Assembly (NCBI GenBank): GCA_023700785.1 | Contig: JAMPYH010000004.1 | Location: 1-22,418, forward strand | Direction: 5' to 3' | DNA length: 22,418 nucleotides | Source of the DNA: Candidatus Zixiibacteriota bacterium | Lineage (GTDB): Bacteria > Zixibacteria > MSB-5A5 > GN15 > FEB-12 | Part shown: positions 5,747 through 13,602 of the stretch, piece after piece | Layout of the letters: every line of letters begins with the position of its first letter | Numbering within the stretch: position 1 is the first letter of the stretch | Made by a program: the position numbers and the translations under genes | The notes under the pieces: generated by a model | Database searches by the model: none | What the model was told of the DNA's origin: nothing | What the model saw: only the letters and a program-made list of their open reading frames with translations

Positions 5747-7375
5747 GTGAGGTCGCGCACATCAATTTGCTGTCTGATAGTCATGTTAGTAGCCTGCGAT
5801 ACTATTTCCGCGGCCCGGCTCAAACTTCCCGTATTCCATAGTTTCTGGCTCCCCGAGCGCAATTGTCCCGTGGTTGTGCCGGTTACGCTGGACAGCCTGT
5901 TCCGGGAGATCGGCGGTTTCAATCTCTGTGTGGTCGAACGATCACCGGAGTTTGTCGTGACCTCTGTTGAGCCGGGCGCATTCATGGAATCTTCTGGTTG
6001 GGAGTACCTCAGCTGGAAGCGGACGGCGATGCCCAATGAACTGTATAGTTCGCATTTCGACATCGTCCCGTTTGGAGCAAATCTGATCGAGATCACGGCG
6101 TTCGCGAGCGTTTCAAGCGATTACCAAGCCACTTCCCATTTTGCGGGTGAAAGCGCCGAGCTAGTAAAACTGACCTGTTTGTTCTCGCAGTCGCCGTGGG
6201 GATCTTCTCCAGACTGCATGAGCCGACCACTCACATTTGTGTGGCGCGATTGCGAAGACAATGTCATTTATAGCCGCGATCTGGATACTTCGTTTGCCGC
6301 GGACACGATCTCTGACGGATACGGATTCCCCTACCATGGACTGACCTTCCCGGGATATGGAGTTCCTGACTCCACCTGCTTCGGACTCAGCAGCCAGTAT
6401 CTTCCCGCCTTCGACGCGATCAACGGCGCGGTTGACCATGTCTGTGTCGATTGCCTCGACTATGTTGGGGACATTAATCTTGACGGCTTTCGTTTTACCC
6501 TGGCGGACGCGGTTCTCTTGGCTTCCTATTTCAGTTGGGGGTTGCCTGTATTCACCATTTCACCTCCCGCCCAAATAGCGGGAACCGATATCAACCGTGA
6601 CGGGCTCCCGCTGACCGTAGCGGATCTCGTTCTACTGATTCAGATCGTATCGGGCTTCGACAATTGTGCCGACCCTCCGATCCCGCAGAACAGTTTTACG
6701 CAATCTCGCGAGCAGTTTATAACATCGCTCTGCACAACGGCCAAGCCGGCTCTGTCGAGCGCCCGAGCGGAAATTGCGGTCATGCGTACCGATCTCGGAA
6801 GTGCGCTTACTCTGGACGTTGATCAACCGATCGCGGGATGCTACCTGAAGTTAGTGTCAGAGTCGGGCGCGAGCTTGACCGAAGAACAGTTGATCGCACT
6901 CGCACCCAACGCGGCAATCGGCGCCATCGGGGATACCACGACACTCCTGTGGGTGGACGATCAGGGTGACGAGGTTCTTTCGGCGGGTCGTCATCAATTG
7001 GTGAGTGTACATGACAGGGACGTGCTGGTCGTTGGCGTTGAGGTTGTCGATACCCAGGCAGGCGCGATGGCAGTCTTTCTGACCGGTAATCTACCGGCCG
7101 ACTATTCATTGGCACAGAATATTCCTAATCCATTCAATCCACAAACATCGATCAAGTACAGTCTGCCGGTCGCTTCGCACGTTCTCCTGGATATTGTTAA
7201 TGTCAATGGCCAGCGAGTGATAACAATAGTTGACGGCTGCCGGGAAGCCGGGCGCCACGAAGTAACCTGGCGCGGAGTAGATGCTGACGGCAGGCCGGTG
7301 GCGAGTGGTATCTATTTCTACCTTCTCCAGGCCGAAGGATACACTCAGACGCGAAAAATGCTTCTGCTGAAGTGA
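5747..7375 (+). CDS. secreted protein with two dockerin-like loops and C-terminal sorting-type domain
   Basis: GTG 5747 gives 542 residues. The N-terminus is hydrophobic (ICCLIVMLVAC). C17 in LVAC fits a lipobox, so the protein may be a lipoprotein; cleavage after ISA is the alternative. Residues about 50-185 hold a beta-rich domain with SGWEYLSWKR and VWRDCEDN segments. These resemble the cohesin-like domain placed before dockerins in proteins of uncultured FCB bacteria (weak resemblance). Two calcium-loop repeats follow: DINLDGFRFTLAD (about 242-254) and DINRDGLPLTVAD (about 281-293), spaced like a type I dockerin. The last 90 residues begin with SLAQNIPNPFNPQTSIKYSL and end in ASGIYFYLLQAEG...RKMLLLK, a FlgD-like/type IX-style sorting module. 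Role unknown; a cell-surface or extracellular protein. It is a single gene, followed by a hairpin before hypA. Confidence 0.82.
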   Translation: MRSRTSICCLIVMLVACDTISAARLKLPVFHSFWLPERNCPVVVPVTLDSLFREIGGFNLCVVERSPEFVVTSVEPGAFMESSGWEYLSWKRTAMPNELYSSHFDIVPFGANLIEITAFASVSSDYQATSHFAGESAELVKLTCLFSQSPWGSSPDCMSRPLTFVWRDCEDNVIYSRDLDTSFAADTISDGYGFPYHGLTFPGYGVPDSTCFGLSSQYLPAFDAINGAVDHVCVDCLDYVGDINLDGFRFTLADAVLLASYFSWGLPVFTISPPAQIAGTDINRDGLPLTVADLVLLIQIVSGFDNCADPPIPQNSFTQSREQFITSLCTTAKPALSSARAEIAVMRTDLGSALTLDVDQPIAGCYLKLVSESGASLTEEQLIALAPNAAIGAIGDTTTLLWVDDQGDEVLSAGRHQLVSVHDRDVLVVGVEVVDTQAGAMAVFLTGNLPADYSLAQNIPNPFNPQTSIKYSLPVASHVLLDIVNVNGQRVITIVDGCREAGRHEVTWRGVDADGRPVASGIYFYLLQAEGYTQTRKMLLLK

Positions 7376-7392
7376 TCCATTTACGACAGATG

Positions 7393-7432
7393 GCGAAAAA
7401 GGGCTGGGGCGACTGAGCTAACCCTTTTTGCG
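7393..7432 (+). terminator. imperfect terminator-like hairpin before the hyp operon
   Basis: AAAAAGGG (7396-7403) pairs with CCCTTTTT (7422-7429) around a loop of 18 nt that can fold partly on itself. The 3' T-rich arm doubles as the U tract. It lies 21 nt after the stop of the dockerin-like gene and would separate it from the hyp operon. Confidence 0.5.
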
Positions 7433-7485
7433 TCAATAAGTAAGATCTCTCAAGTAACTCCACTCCCGAGTATAGATTCCTCCAA

Positions 7486-7515
7486 TTGTGTGGGTTTCGC
7501 TGTCGATGTTATATT
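7486..7515 (+). promoter_or_regulatory. probable promoter of the hyp operon
   Basis: TTGTGT (7486-7491) and TATATT (7510-7515) with an 18-nt spacer lie 25 nt before the hypA ATG. The predicted leader is under 20 nt. No sigma-54-type GG/GC pair at the right spacing and no clear FNR box was seen nearby. Confidence 0.45.
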
Positions 7516-7539
7516 ATCTTTAGGCTGAGGAATTGACCG

Positions 7540-7905
7540 ATGCACGAACTAAACATTGCCGGGAATATCGCGGACATGGTGCGGCGCGAAATGAGCGAGC
7601 GCGGTTTGTCACAAGTTGAAGCGATATCGTTACGCCTCGGGCGGATGACCGATGTCAACCCGGACGCGCTTTCTTTCGGGTTTGGAGTGATCACTCGCGA
7701 TACTGAACTGGCTGGAGCCAAACTGATAATAGAAGAGATCCCGGTCGCCGCGAAGTGCCATCAGTGTGAGCGGGAATTCGATGTTCCCGAGTTTTCGTTC
7801 AGCTGTCCCAGCTGTGGTTCGAATGCAGTGCGGTTGATTCGGGGAATGGAGTTGGAAATCGCGTCTCTCGAGGTTGTCGAGAACACTTCAGCGACGTCAT
7901 TATAA
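7540..7905 (+). CDS. hypA: hydrogenase nickel incorporation protein HypA
   Basis: The 121-residue HypA is a nickel metallochaperone that works with HypB to load nickel into the [NiFe]-hydrogenase large subunit. It starts with the invariant MHEL, in which the N-terminal amine, H2 and nearby backbone bind nickel. It carries the structural zinc site of two CxxC motifs: C73/C76 in AKCHQC and C89/C92 in SCPSC. Length is normal for the family (about 115 residues). GAGGA lies 9 nt before the ATG. It is the first gene of hypABFCDE, with the hypB start 15 nt downstream. It contributes to an otherwise cytosolic pathway; HypA homologues may also serve urease, but no urease genes are here. Confidence 0.95.
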   Translation: MHELNIAGNIADMVRREMSERGLSQVEAISLRLGRMTDVNPDALSFGFGVITRDTELAGAKLIIEEIPVAAKCHQCEREFDVPEFSFSCPSCGSNAVRLIRGMELEIASLEVVENTSATSL

Positions 7906-7920
7906 AGTACCGGATTGGCC

Positions 7921-8589
7921 ATGATGGACAAGATCGCCATAGAAAAGAAGGTTCTCTCCGAGAACGACAAGCTTGCCGGGAGCTTGCGAGAGAGATTGAC
8001 CGCGCACCGGATATTATGCCTTAACCTCGTCAGCTCCCCTGGCTCGGGGAAGACCAGCTTGCTTGAAAAGACAATTGCCGCGCTGAACTCGGAGTTCCGT
8101 ATCGCGCTTATCGCGGGGGACGTGCAGACCGAGAACGACGCCCGCAGATTGAAAAGGGCCGGCGGCAAGGTCGTCTTTCCGATCGTCACCGGCGGTCGTT
8201 GTCATCTGGATGCCCGGATGGTTACATCAATTACCGATCAATTGTCGCTTGACGACCTGGATATTCTCTTGGTGGAGAATGTCGGAAACCTGGTCTGCCC
8301 GTCAAGTTACGACCTCGGCGAGGATATGAAAGTAGTACTGATCAGCACCACTGAAGGAGACGACAAACCGCTCAAGTATCCCGGCATGTTCCTCCGATCG
8401 TCGGTCATGGTGATCAATAAGATCGACCTGCTCGGAAGCTCCGATTTCGACATGGCGACGGTGAAACAGAACGCTCGCTCGATCAACGGACAGCTGATCA
8501 TGTTTGAACTTTCCTGCCGTACCGGCGCCGGTCTTGCGCCCTGGAATCAGTGGCTTGGCGAGCAAGCAAAACGAAAGAGATCACGGTAA
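7921..8589 (+). CDS. hypB: hydrogenase nickel incorporation GTPase HypB
   Basis: The 222-residue GTPase drives nickel delivery together with HypA. Visible are the P-loop SSPGSGKTS (38-46; K44), GDVQTENDA (67-75), the metal site GGRCHLD with C94 and H95, the switch segment VENVGNLVCP (118-127), the guanine motif NKID (166-169) and SCRTGAG (198-204). It lacks both the N-terminal CxxCGC motif of E. coli HypB and the His-rich stretch of nickel-storing HypB, so it is the minimal form. ATG 7921 is taken as the start. ATG 7924 is adjacent and equally possible, and TTG 7915 is less likely. The binding site is weak (GGA), suggesting coupling to hypA. The next gene begins 3 nt after its stop. Confidence 0.94.
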   Translation: MMDKIAIEKKVLSENDKLAGSLRERLTAHRILCLNLVSSPGSGKTSLLEKTIAALNSEFRIALIAGDVQTENDARRLKRAGGKVVFPIVTGGRCHLDARMVTSITDQLSLDDLDILLVENVGNLVCPSSYDLGEDMKVVLISTTEGDDKPLKYPGMFLRSSVMVINKIDLLGSSDFDMATVKQNARSINGQLIMFELSCRTGAGLAPWNQWLGEQAKRKRSR

Positions 8590-8592
8590 GCC

Positions 8593-10908
8593 ATGGATCG
8601 TCAGACGAGCATCGCGGGAATTGAACTTGTTCGTGTACGATTTGTCGCCAATGGCGTCGTACAGGGGGTCGGCTTTCGTCCGTTTGTCTATCGAATCGCG
8701 ACGAGCCTTGGTCTCGCCGGACATGTCAATAACAGCCCAGACGGAGTCGTTATTGAAATTGAAGGAACACCTGCTTCCATTGCAGAATTCGAGATGAGGT
8801 TAGGCACCGGCGCACCTCCGCCGGCAAAGATCGTTTCGCTGATTTCGAACAGATTAGGAGTAACGGGCGAGAACGGATTTCGAATTAAATCCAGCCGACA
8901 CGATTCGCCGGCCTCGACATTGATCGCCCCCGATATAGCCACCTGCGACGACTGCCTGTCAGAGCTATTTGACCCGCAAGACCGACGTTATCACTATCCC
9001 TTCATCAACTGCACCAATTGCGGACCGCGGTACACGATAATCCGATCGATCCCGTATGACCGTCCATTTACGTCGATGTCGCTGTTTCCGTTTTGCCCGG
9101 ATTGTCGGCGCGAATATGACGATCCGTCAAACCGTCGCTTCCATGCGCAGCCGAACGCATGTCCGGTCTGCGGTCCCAAAGTAGCGCTTTCCGGCACAGC
9201 TGGAGCGATCGGAATCGATGATCCGATCTCGACGGCGGTTGATCTTCTCAGAGAGGGAAAGATCCTCGCGATTCGCGGAGTCGGGGGATATCATCTTGCG
9301 GTTGACGCAACCAAGGATACAGCGGTCAGGGAACTGCGGAGACGCAAAGGGAGAGCGGAGAAACCCTTGGCCTTGATGGCGCCTGACCTTGGCGCGATAG
9401 AGCGGGTTTGTGAGATCAGCGATACTGAACGCGAGCTTCTCCTTCAGCCCAGCCGTCCCATTGTTTTGTTGCGCCGCAGAGAAGAGTCTCGCATCGGAAG
9501 ATCGGTGGCGCCCGGTCAGCGCTATTTAGGATACATGCTGCCGTACACGCCGCTGCATCATTTGCTGCTTCGCGGCAATTTCGACGCTCTGCTCATGACC
9601 TCCGGCAACTACTCAGAGGAGCCGATCGCCATCGGCAATGATGAAGCTCGCGAGCGGCTTGCGGGGATGGCTGACCACTTCCTGACACACGACCGGGAGA
9701 TTCTGCAACGCTGCGACGATTCGATCATGCGAGTGCAGCATCACCAACCTCGCGTCATCCGTCGCTCTCGCGGCATGGTGCCGCTTCCGATCAAACTCAG
9801 GCGGCCGACCATGCGTCCGATCCTGGCGGTTGGCGGAGAGCTGAAGAACTGCATTGCGCTTTCGCGCGGGAACGAAGTGTTCTTGTCACAGCATATCGGC
9901 GACCTGGATAACCCGTCGGCATTTCAGTTCTTTGAGGCAAGCGTCGCGCACCTGAGTTCGATCCTCCAGATCAAGCCGGAGCTTATCGCGTACGATCTCC
10001 ATCCTGACTACCTCTCCAGCCAATGGGCGCAACGCCAGCCGCTGCCGAGCGTTTCGGTACAACATCACCATGCCCACCTGGCGTCGGTGCTCGCGGAAAA
10101 CCAGTACGCCGGAAAGGCGATCGGCATTCTGCTGGATGGCACCGGCTATGGAACTGATGGCACTATCTGGGGCGGGGAGATCCTGATCGGCGACGCGTTC
10201 TCGTTCGAGCGATTTGCGTGGTTTGAGCCGGTCCCCATGCCTGGCGCCGGTATGGCGATCAGCCGGCCATATAGGATGGCTATCGCGCAGCTCTATCATT
10301 CCTTTGGCGAGAACGCGAGGAATCTCGATCTTCCCATCATACAGAACCACATCGGCGAACTAGACCTGCTCGCGCAGATGATAAGCAAGAAGATCAACTC
10401 GCCGCGGACATCGAGTTGCGGCCGGCTGTTCGACGCTGTCGCGGCGATCCTCGGTTTCGATCGAGAAATCGGATACGAAGCCCAGGCCGCGATCGAACTC
10501 GAGATGATCTGCGACAGATCCATTGACAGGTTGTCGCCGCTCTTCCAGGAGGCGGTGGAACAATCAACCGTTTGCTCATCTATTGTAACCGCTCCACTGA
10601 TTCGCGCCGTAGTGCGACAAATTGAATCTCGACGACCGGTTGGACAGACCGCGGCCGAGTTCCATATCGCCTTGGTGGAACTTCTTGTAAGATCCGCGGT
10701 CGCCGCGCGCGGTAAGTACGATATCAACACCGTCGCGCTCTCGGGAGGCGTGTTTCAGAACAGTTTTCTGTTTGAGATCATGTGTGATCGCCTGGCGCAG
10801 GAAGAGTTCACCGTGCTGACCCATCACCAGGTGCCGACCAACGACGGAGGCCTTGCGCTGGGGCAGATCGCCGTCGCCGACGCGCAGATCCGCCAAGGGG
10901 GAAAGTAA
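8593..10908 (+). CDS. hypF: carbamoyltransferase HypF
   Basis: The 771-residue HypF activates carbamoyl phosphate with ATP and transfers the carbamoyl group to the C-terminal cysteine of HypE, the first step in making the active-site cyanides. All four domains are in order: acylphosphatase (about 12-98; VQGVGFRPFV with R29, and N47); two zinc fingers with C118/C121/C140/C143 and C168/C171/C190/C193; a YrdC-like domain (about 205-395; KPLAL at 257-261, SGN at 337-339); and a Kae1-like domain (about 405-771; HHHAH at 491-495, DGTGYGTDG at 515-523, SGGVFQN at 717-723). Length is typical (about 750-770). It begins 3 nt after hypB and ends 1 nt before hypC, so translation is likely coupled. Confidence 0.96.
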   Translation: MDRQTSIAGIELVRVRFVANGVVQGVGFRPFVYRIATSLGLAGHVNNSPDGVVIEIEGTPASIAEFEMRLGTGAPPPAKIVSLISNRLGVTGENGFRIKSSRHDSPASTLIAPDIATCDDCLSELFDPQDRRYHYPFINCTNCGPRYTIIRSIPYDRPFTSMSLFPFCPDCRREYDDPSNRRFHAQPNACPVCGPKVALSGTAGAIGIDDPISTAVDLLREGKILAIRGVGGYHLAVDATKDTAVRELRRRKGRAEKPLALMAPDLGAIERVCEISDTERELLLQPSRPIVLLRRREESRIGRSVAPGQRYLGYMLPYTPLHHLLLRGNFDALLMTSGNYSEEPIAIGNDEARERLAGMADHFLTHDREILQRCDDSIMRVQHHQPRVIRRSRGMVPLPIKLRRPTMRPILAVGGELKNCIALSRGNEVFLSQHIGDLDNPSAFQFFEASVAHLSSILQIKPELIAYDLHPDYLSSQWAQRQPLPSVSVQHHHAHLASVLAENQYAGKAIGILLDGTGYGTDGTIWGGEILIGDAFSFERFAWFEPVPMPGAGMAISRPYRMAIAQLYHSFGENARNLDLPIIQNHIGELDLLAQMISKKINSPRTSSCGRLFDAVAAILGFDREIGYEAQAAIELEMICDRSIDRLSPLFQEAVEQSTVCSSIVTAPLIRAVVRQIESRRPVGQTAAEFHIALVELLVRSAVAARGKYDINTVALSGGVFQNSFLFEIMCDRLAQEEFTVLTHHQVPTNDGGLALGQIAVADAQIRQGGK

Positions 10909-10909
10909 C

Positions 10910-11149
10910 ATGTGTCTCGCCATACCCGGGAAAGTTACCTCTCTCTACCGTGAAAACGGGTTATGCATGGGGAAAGTTGAGTTTGACGGAACCATTGTTG
11001 ATATCTGTCTCGCGTATGTTCCCGATGTTTCAATCGGCCAATACGTGATCGTCCATGCCGGGTTCGCGCTGAATATCGTCGATGAAGCGGAGGCTGCCCG
11101 GACTTTCGACCTGCTGAATCAGATCAACCCAACAGGCGAGCGACCATGA
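10910..11149 (+). CDS. hypC: hydrogenase maturation chaperone HypC
   Basis: The 79-residue HypC/HybG-family protein carries the Fe(CN)2CO unit with HypD and passes it to the hydrogenase large subunit. It has the invariant N-terminal MCLAIPGKV, whose C2 binds the iron, and the conserved histidine H49 in VIVHAGFAL. The true start is ATG 10910, one nt after the hypF stop, with GGGGGAAAG just upstream. The open frame continues upstream to 10853 inside hypF, but that extension would bury the essential cysteine. Its last codon overlaps hypD by the classic 4-bp ATGA. Only one HypC paralogue is seen. Confidence 0.95.
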   Translation: MCLAIPGKVTSLYRENGLCMGKVEFDGTIVDICLAYVPDVSIGQYVIVHAGFALNIVDEAEAARTFDLLNQINPTGERP

Positions 11150-12249
11150 AATTTCTCGCCGAATATCGTGACCCGAAAGTCGCCCACCGGTTGCTTGATG
11201 AGATCAGGAGCGCGGTCACTCGACCGTGGGTCATCATGGAGATCTGTGGCGGACAGACTCATGCCATAGTCCGCAACGGTATAGACGAGCTACTTCCCAC
11301 CGAGATCGAACTGGTGCATGGGCCGGGCTGTCCGGTCTGTGTGACATCGCTCGAGCTGATTGAAAAAGCGCAGGCGATCGCCTCGATCCCAGATCTTATC
11401 TTTGTTTCATTTGGTGATATGCTCCGCGTTCCCGGCGGCCGCAAGGATCTCCTGACGGTCCGTTCCGAAGGCGCGGACATCCGTGCGGTCTATTCGCCCC
11501 TTGAGGCGCTGAAGATCGCTAAAGAACATCCGGACCGACAGGTTGTCTTCTTTGCGGTTGGTTTTGAGACTACCGCGCCGAATACAGCGATGCTTGTCGC
11601 TCAAGCGGCGCGGGAGGGAGTCGGAAACCTCTCTCTGCTGGTTTCGCACGTTCTGGTTCCACCGGCCATGACCGCGCTTCTTGACTCGCCGCGAAACCGA
11701 GTACAGGCGTATTTGGCCGCGGGGCATGTCTGCACCGTGATGGGCTGGCAGCAATACGAGCCGATCGCGCGAAAATACTCGGTACCGATCATCGTAACTG
11801 GTTTCGAGCCGCTTGACCTCCTGTCCGGGATCCTATCCGCGGTGAGACAGTTGGAGGCTGGGGACGCAAACGTTGAAAACCGGTATGCGCGCATGGTCTC
11901 TCGCGAAGGAAATCGAACGGCCCAACAGCAAGTCGGCGAAGTTTTCGAGATATGCGATAGGGCTTGGCGAGGTATTGGCGTAATTCCGCGTAGCGGGCTC
12001 CGTCTGCGAGAAAAGTACCAGGCATTTGACGCTGAAAGGAGATTTGCCGCGATCGACCTCCAGGTCGCGGAATCACCGGATTGCATCAGCGGGGTCATTC
12101 TTCAAGGGCTGAAGAAACCTGCAGAGTGTCCTCACTTTGGCAAACGCTGTACTCCGTCCATCCCGCTCGGCGCGACCATGGTATCGTCCGAGGGAGCGTG
12201 CGCCGCCTATTATCTCTACCATCGATCTCAACCGAGGGTGAAAGACTGA
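11146..12249 (+). CDS. hypD: hydrogenase iron-cyanide assembly protein HypD
   Basis: The 367-residue HypD is the [4Fe-4S] scaffold on which, together with HypC, iron receives its two cyanides and CO. Conserved features: ICGGQTHAI with C34, HGPGCPVCVT with C62 and C65, the segment GFETTAPNTA (about 140-149), and a C-terminal cysteine cluster (C313, C328, C335, C352) in CPHFGKRCTP and SSEGACAAYY that suits the iron-sulfur cluster. In the cluster region the sequence reads GATMVSSEG; some homologues have a cysteine at that threonine, so the fourth ligand here may be C313. It starts within the hypC stop (ATGA) and ends 3 nt before hypE. Length is typical (about 370). Confidence 0.96.
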   Translation: MKFLAEYRDPKVAHRLLDEIRSAVTRPWVIMEICGGQTHAIVRNGIDELLPTEIELVHGPGCPVCVTSLELIEKAQAIASIPDLIFVSFGDMLRVPGGRKDLLTVRSEGADIRAVYSPLEALKIAKEHPDRQVVFFAVGFETTAPNTAMLVAQAAREGVGNLSLLVSHVLVPPAMTALLDSPRNRVQAYLAAGHVCTVMGWQQYEPIARKYSVPIIVTGFEPLDLLSGILSAVRQLEAGDANVENRYARMVSREGNRTAQQQVGEVFEICDRAWRGIGVIPRSGLRLREKYQAFDAERRFAAIDLQVAESPDCISGVILQGLKKPAECPHFGKRCTPSIPLGATMVSSEGACAAYYLYHRSQPRVKD

Positions 12250-12252
12250 ACC

Positions 12253-13320
12253 ATGTCCGACTCACCGCCTGAGCCAATCGATCTTGCCGATTGTCCGCTG
12301 CCGATCGCGCCGCATGACACTATCCAGATGGGGCACGGCGCGGGCGGCCGGATGACGCAGTCACTGATCAGCCGGCTCTTTCGCTGGGCATTTGACAACG
12401 AGGCGCTGAACAAACTTGACGACATGGCTGTGGTGCCGCTTGATGGGAGTAAGCTTTCTGTCAGCACAGATTCCTTTGTCGTTGATCCCATCTTCTTTCC
12501 CGGCGGCGATATCGGAGAGCTGGCGGTATATGGAACGGTCAACGATGTCGCTATGGCCGGCGCTCGACCGGTTTACCTCACCGCGGCATTTATCATCGAA
12601 GAAGGTCTCCCACTGACTGATCTGACCCGCGTAGTTATCTCTATGCGTGATGCCGCGCGGCGCTGCGACGTGACCATCATCACCGGCGATACCAAAGTAG
12701 TGCCGAAAGGGAAGGGAGATAAGCTCTTTATCACGACCACCGGGATCGGGGTCGTAACGCATCCCCACACGATCTCCGGTTCCAACCTCCAACCTGGAGA
12801 TAAGATCATTCTGAGCGGCAGTATCGCCGAACATGGGATGGCGGTCCTGTCGAAGCGCGAAGGAATGCGGTTTGAGATCCCGGTCGAGTCTGATGCCGCC
12901 AATCTCCATCCACTGGTATGTCCTCTCGTGCGGACTTTTGGCGCAGGGATACACGCGATGCGTGATGCTACTCGCGGCGGAGTGGCGGCGGTGCTCAACG
13001 AGTTCGCCGCCGGCTCAAAGGTAGGGATCCGGATTCAAGAGCAGGCGATCCCAATTCTCCCCGCGGTTGCATCCGCCTGCGGTATGCTAGGGCTTGATCC
13101 ACTCTATGTCGCCAATGAAGGGAAGATGCTGCTGTCAGTCGCCGCTGATCGTGCGGACCAGATCCTGACCATGATGCGGGCTCACCCGCTCGGGAAGAAT
13201 GCCGCGATCATTGGCGATGTTGTCGCTGGGTCGGCCGGGCTGGTCTCAATGCAAACTCTGCTGGGAAGCTGGCGGATAGTTGATGTTCCCCTGAGCGAAC
13301 AACTTCCCCGTATCTGCTGA
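12253..13320 (+). CDS. hypE: hydrogenase cyanide-forming dehydratase HypE
   Basis: The 355-residue HypE (PurM/AIR synthase-like) takes the carbamoyl group from HypF on its C-terminal cysteine and dehydrates it with ATP to a thiocyanate, the cyanide donor. The protein ends exactly in PRIC, so the essential terminal cysteine C355 is present. Other marks are MGHGAGGRM (26-34), the nucleotide-binding STDSFVVDPIFFPGGDIGEL (71-90), VNDVAMAGA and ATRGGVAAVLNE. It has a 20-residue N-terminal extension before the core, common in the family. It is the last gene of the operon, 3 nt after hypD. Hairpins about 12 and 65 nt after the stop may end the transcript. Confidence 0.96.
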   Translation: MSDSPPEPIDLADCPLPIAPHDTIQMGHGAGGRMTQSLISRLFRWAFDNEALNKLDDMAVVPLDGSKLSVSTDSFVVDPIFFPGGDIGELAVYGTVNDVAMAGARPVYLTAAFIIEEGLPLTDLTRVVISMRDAARRCDVTIITGDTKVVPKGKGDKLFITTTGIGVVTHPHTISGSNLQPGDKIILSGSIAEHGMAVLSKREGMRFEIPVESDAANLHPLVCPLVRTFGAGIHAMRDATRGGVAAVLNEFAAGSKVGIRIQEQAIPILPAVASACGMLGLDPLYVANEGKMLLSVAADRADQILTMMRAHPLGKNAAIIGDVVAGSAGLVSMQTLLGSWRIVDVPLSEQLPRIC

Positions 13321-13331
13321 ATCAATCCCGC

Positions 13332-13407
13332 GCGTACTTCCAGGTACGCAATTTCTAATCAATCGTCATGTCAGAACGCGTTTGCCGGCTTTCCGCAGGC
13401 CGGTTTT
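13332..13407 (+). terminator. two hairpins after hypE, possible terminators
   Basis: GCGTAC (13332-13337) pairs with GTACGC (13344-13349) and is followed by AATTTCT. A second hairpin, CCGGC (13385-13389) with GCCGG (13399-13403), extended by two G-T pairs, is followed by TTTT. Neither has a long T run, so termination is plausible but not assured. Confidence 0.42.
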
Positions 13408-13588
13408 GACTATGCGAATTCTGAACAGCGCGTCCTGTCGCTGAACAATTCGATCCCCAAAAGTCATTCGATTTCGTCCATGGCGATCCGTATCGCGGCT
13501 GTCGTTCAACCACTTACAGTTCGCCCTCATCTTGGCGCGCGGTTTGTATATGCAGTCGATGCTGGATTGGATAATTACGAGTTTGTAC

Positions 13589-13594
13589 AAGGAG
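13589..13594 (+). promoter_or_regulatory. ribosome binding site of the FN3 repeat protein
   Basis: AAGGAG lies 8 nt before ATG 13603, directly ahead of a signal peptide. It overrides the long upstream extension of the open frame (to 13480). Confidence 0.82.
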
Positions 13595-13602
13595 ATGACT
13601 GC

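Noticed and set aside
11601..12098. Minus-strand frame of 165 codons opposite hypD
   Set aside because: Antisense to a highly conserved gene, with no motif.
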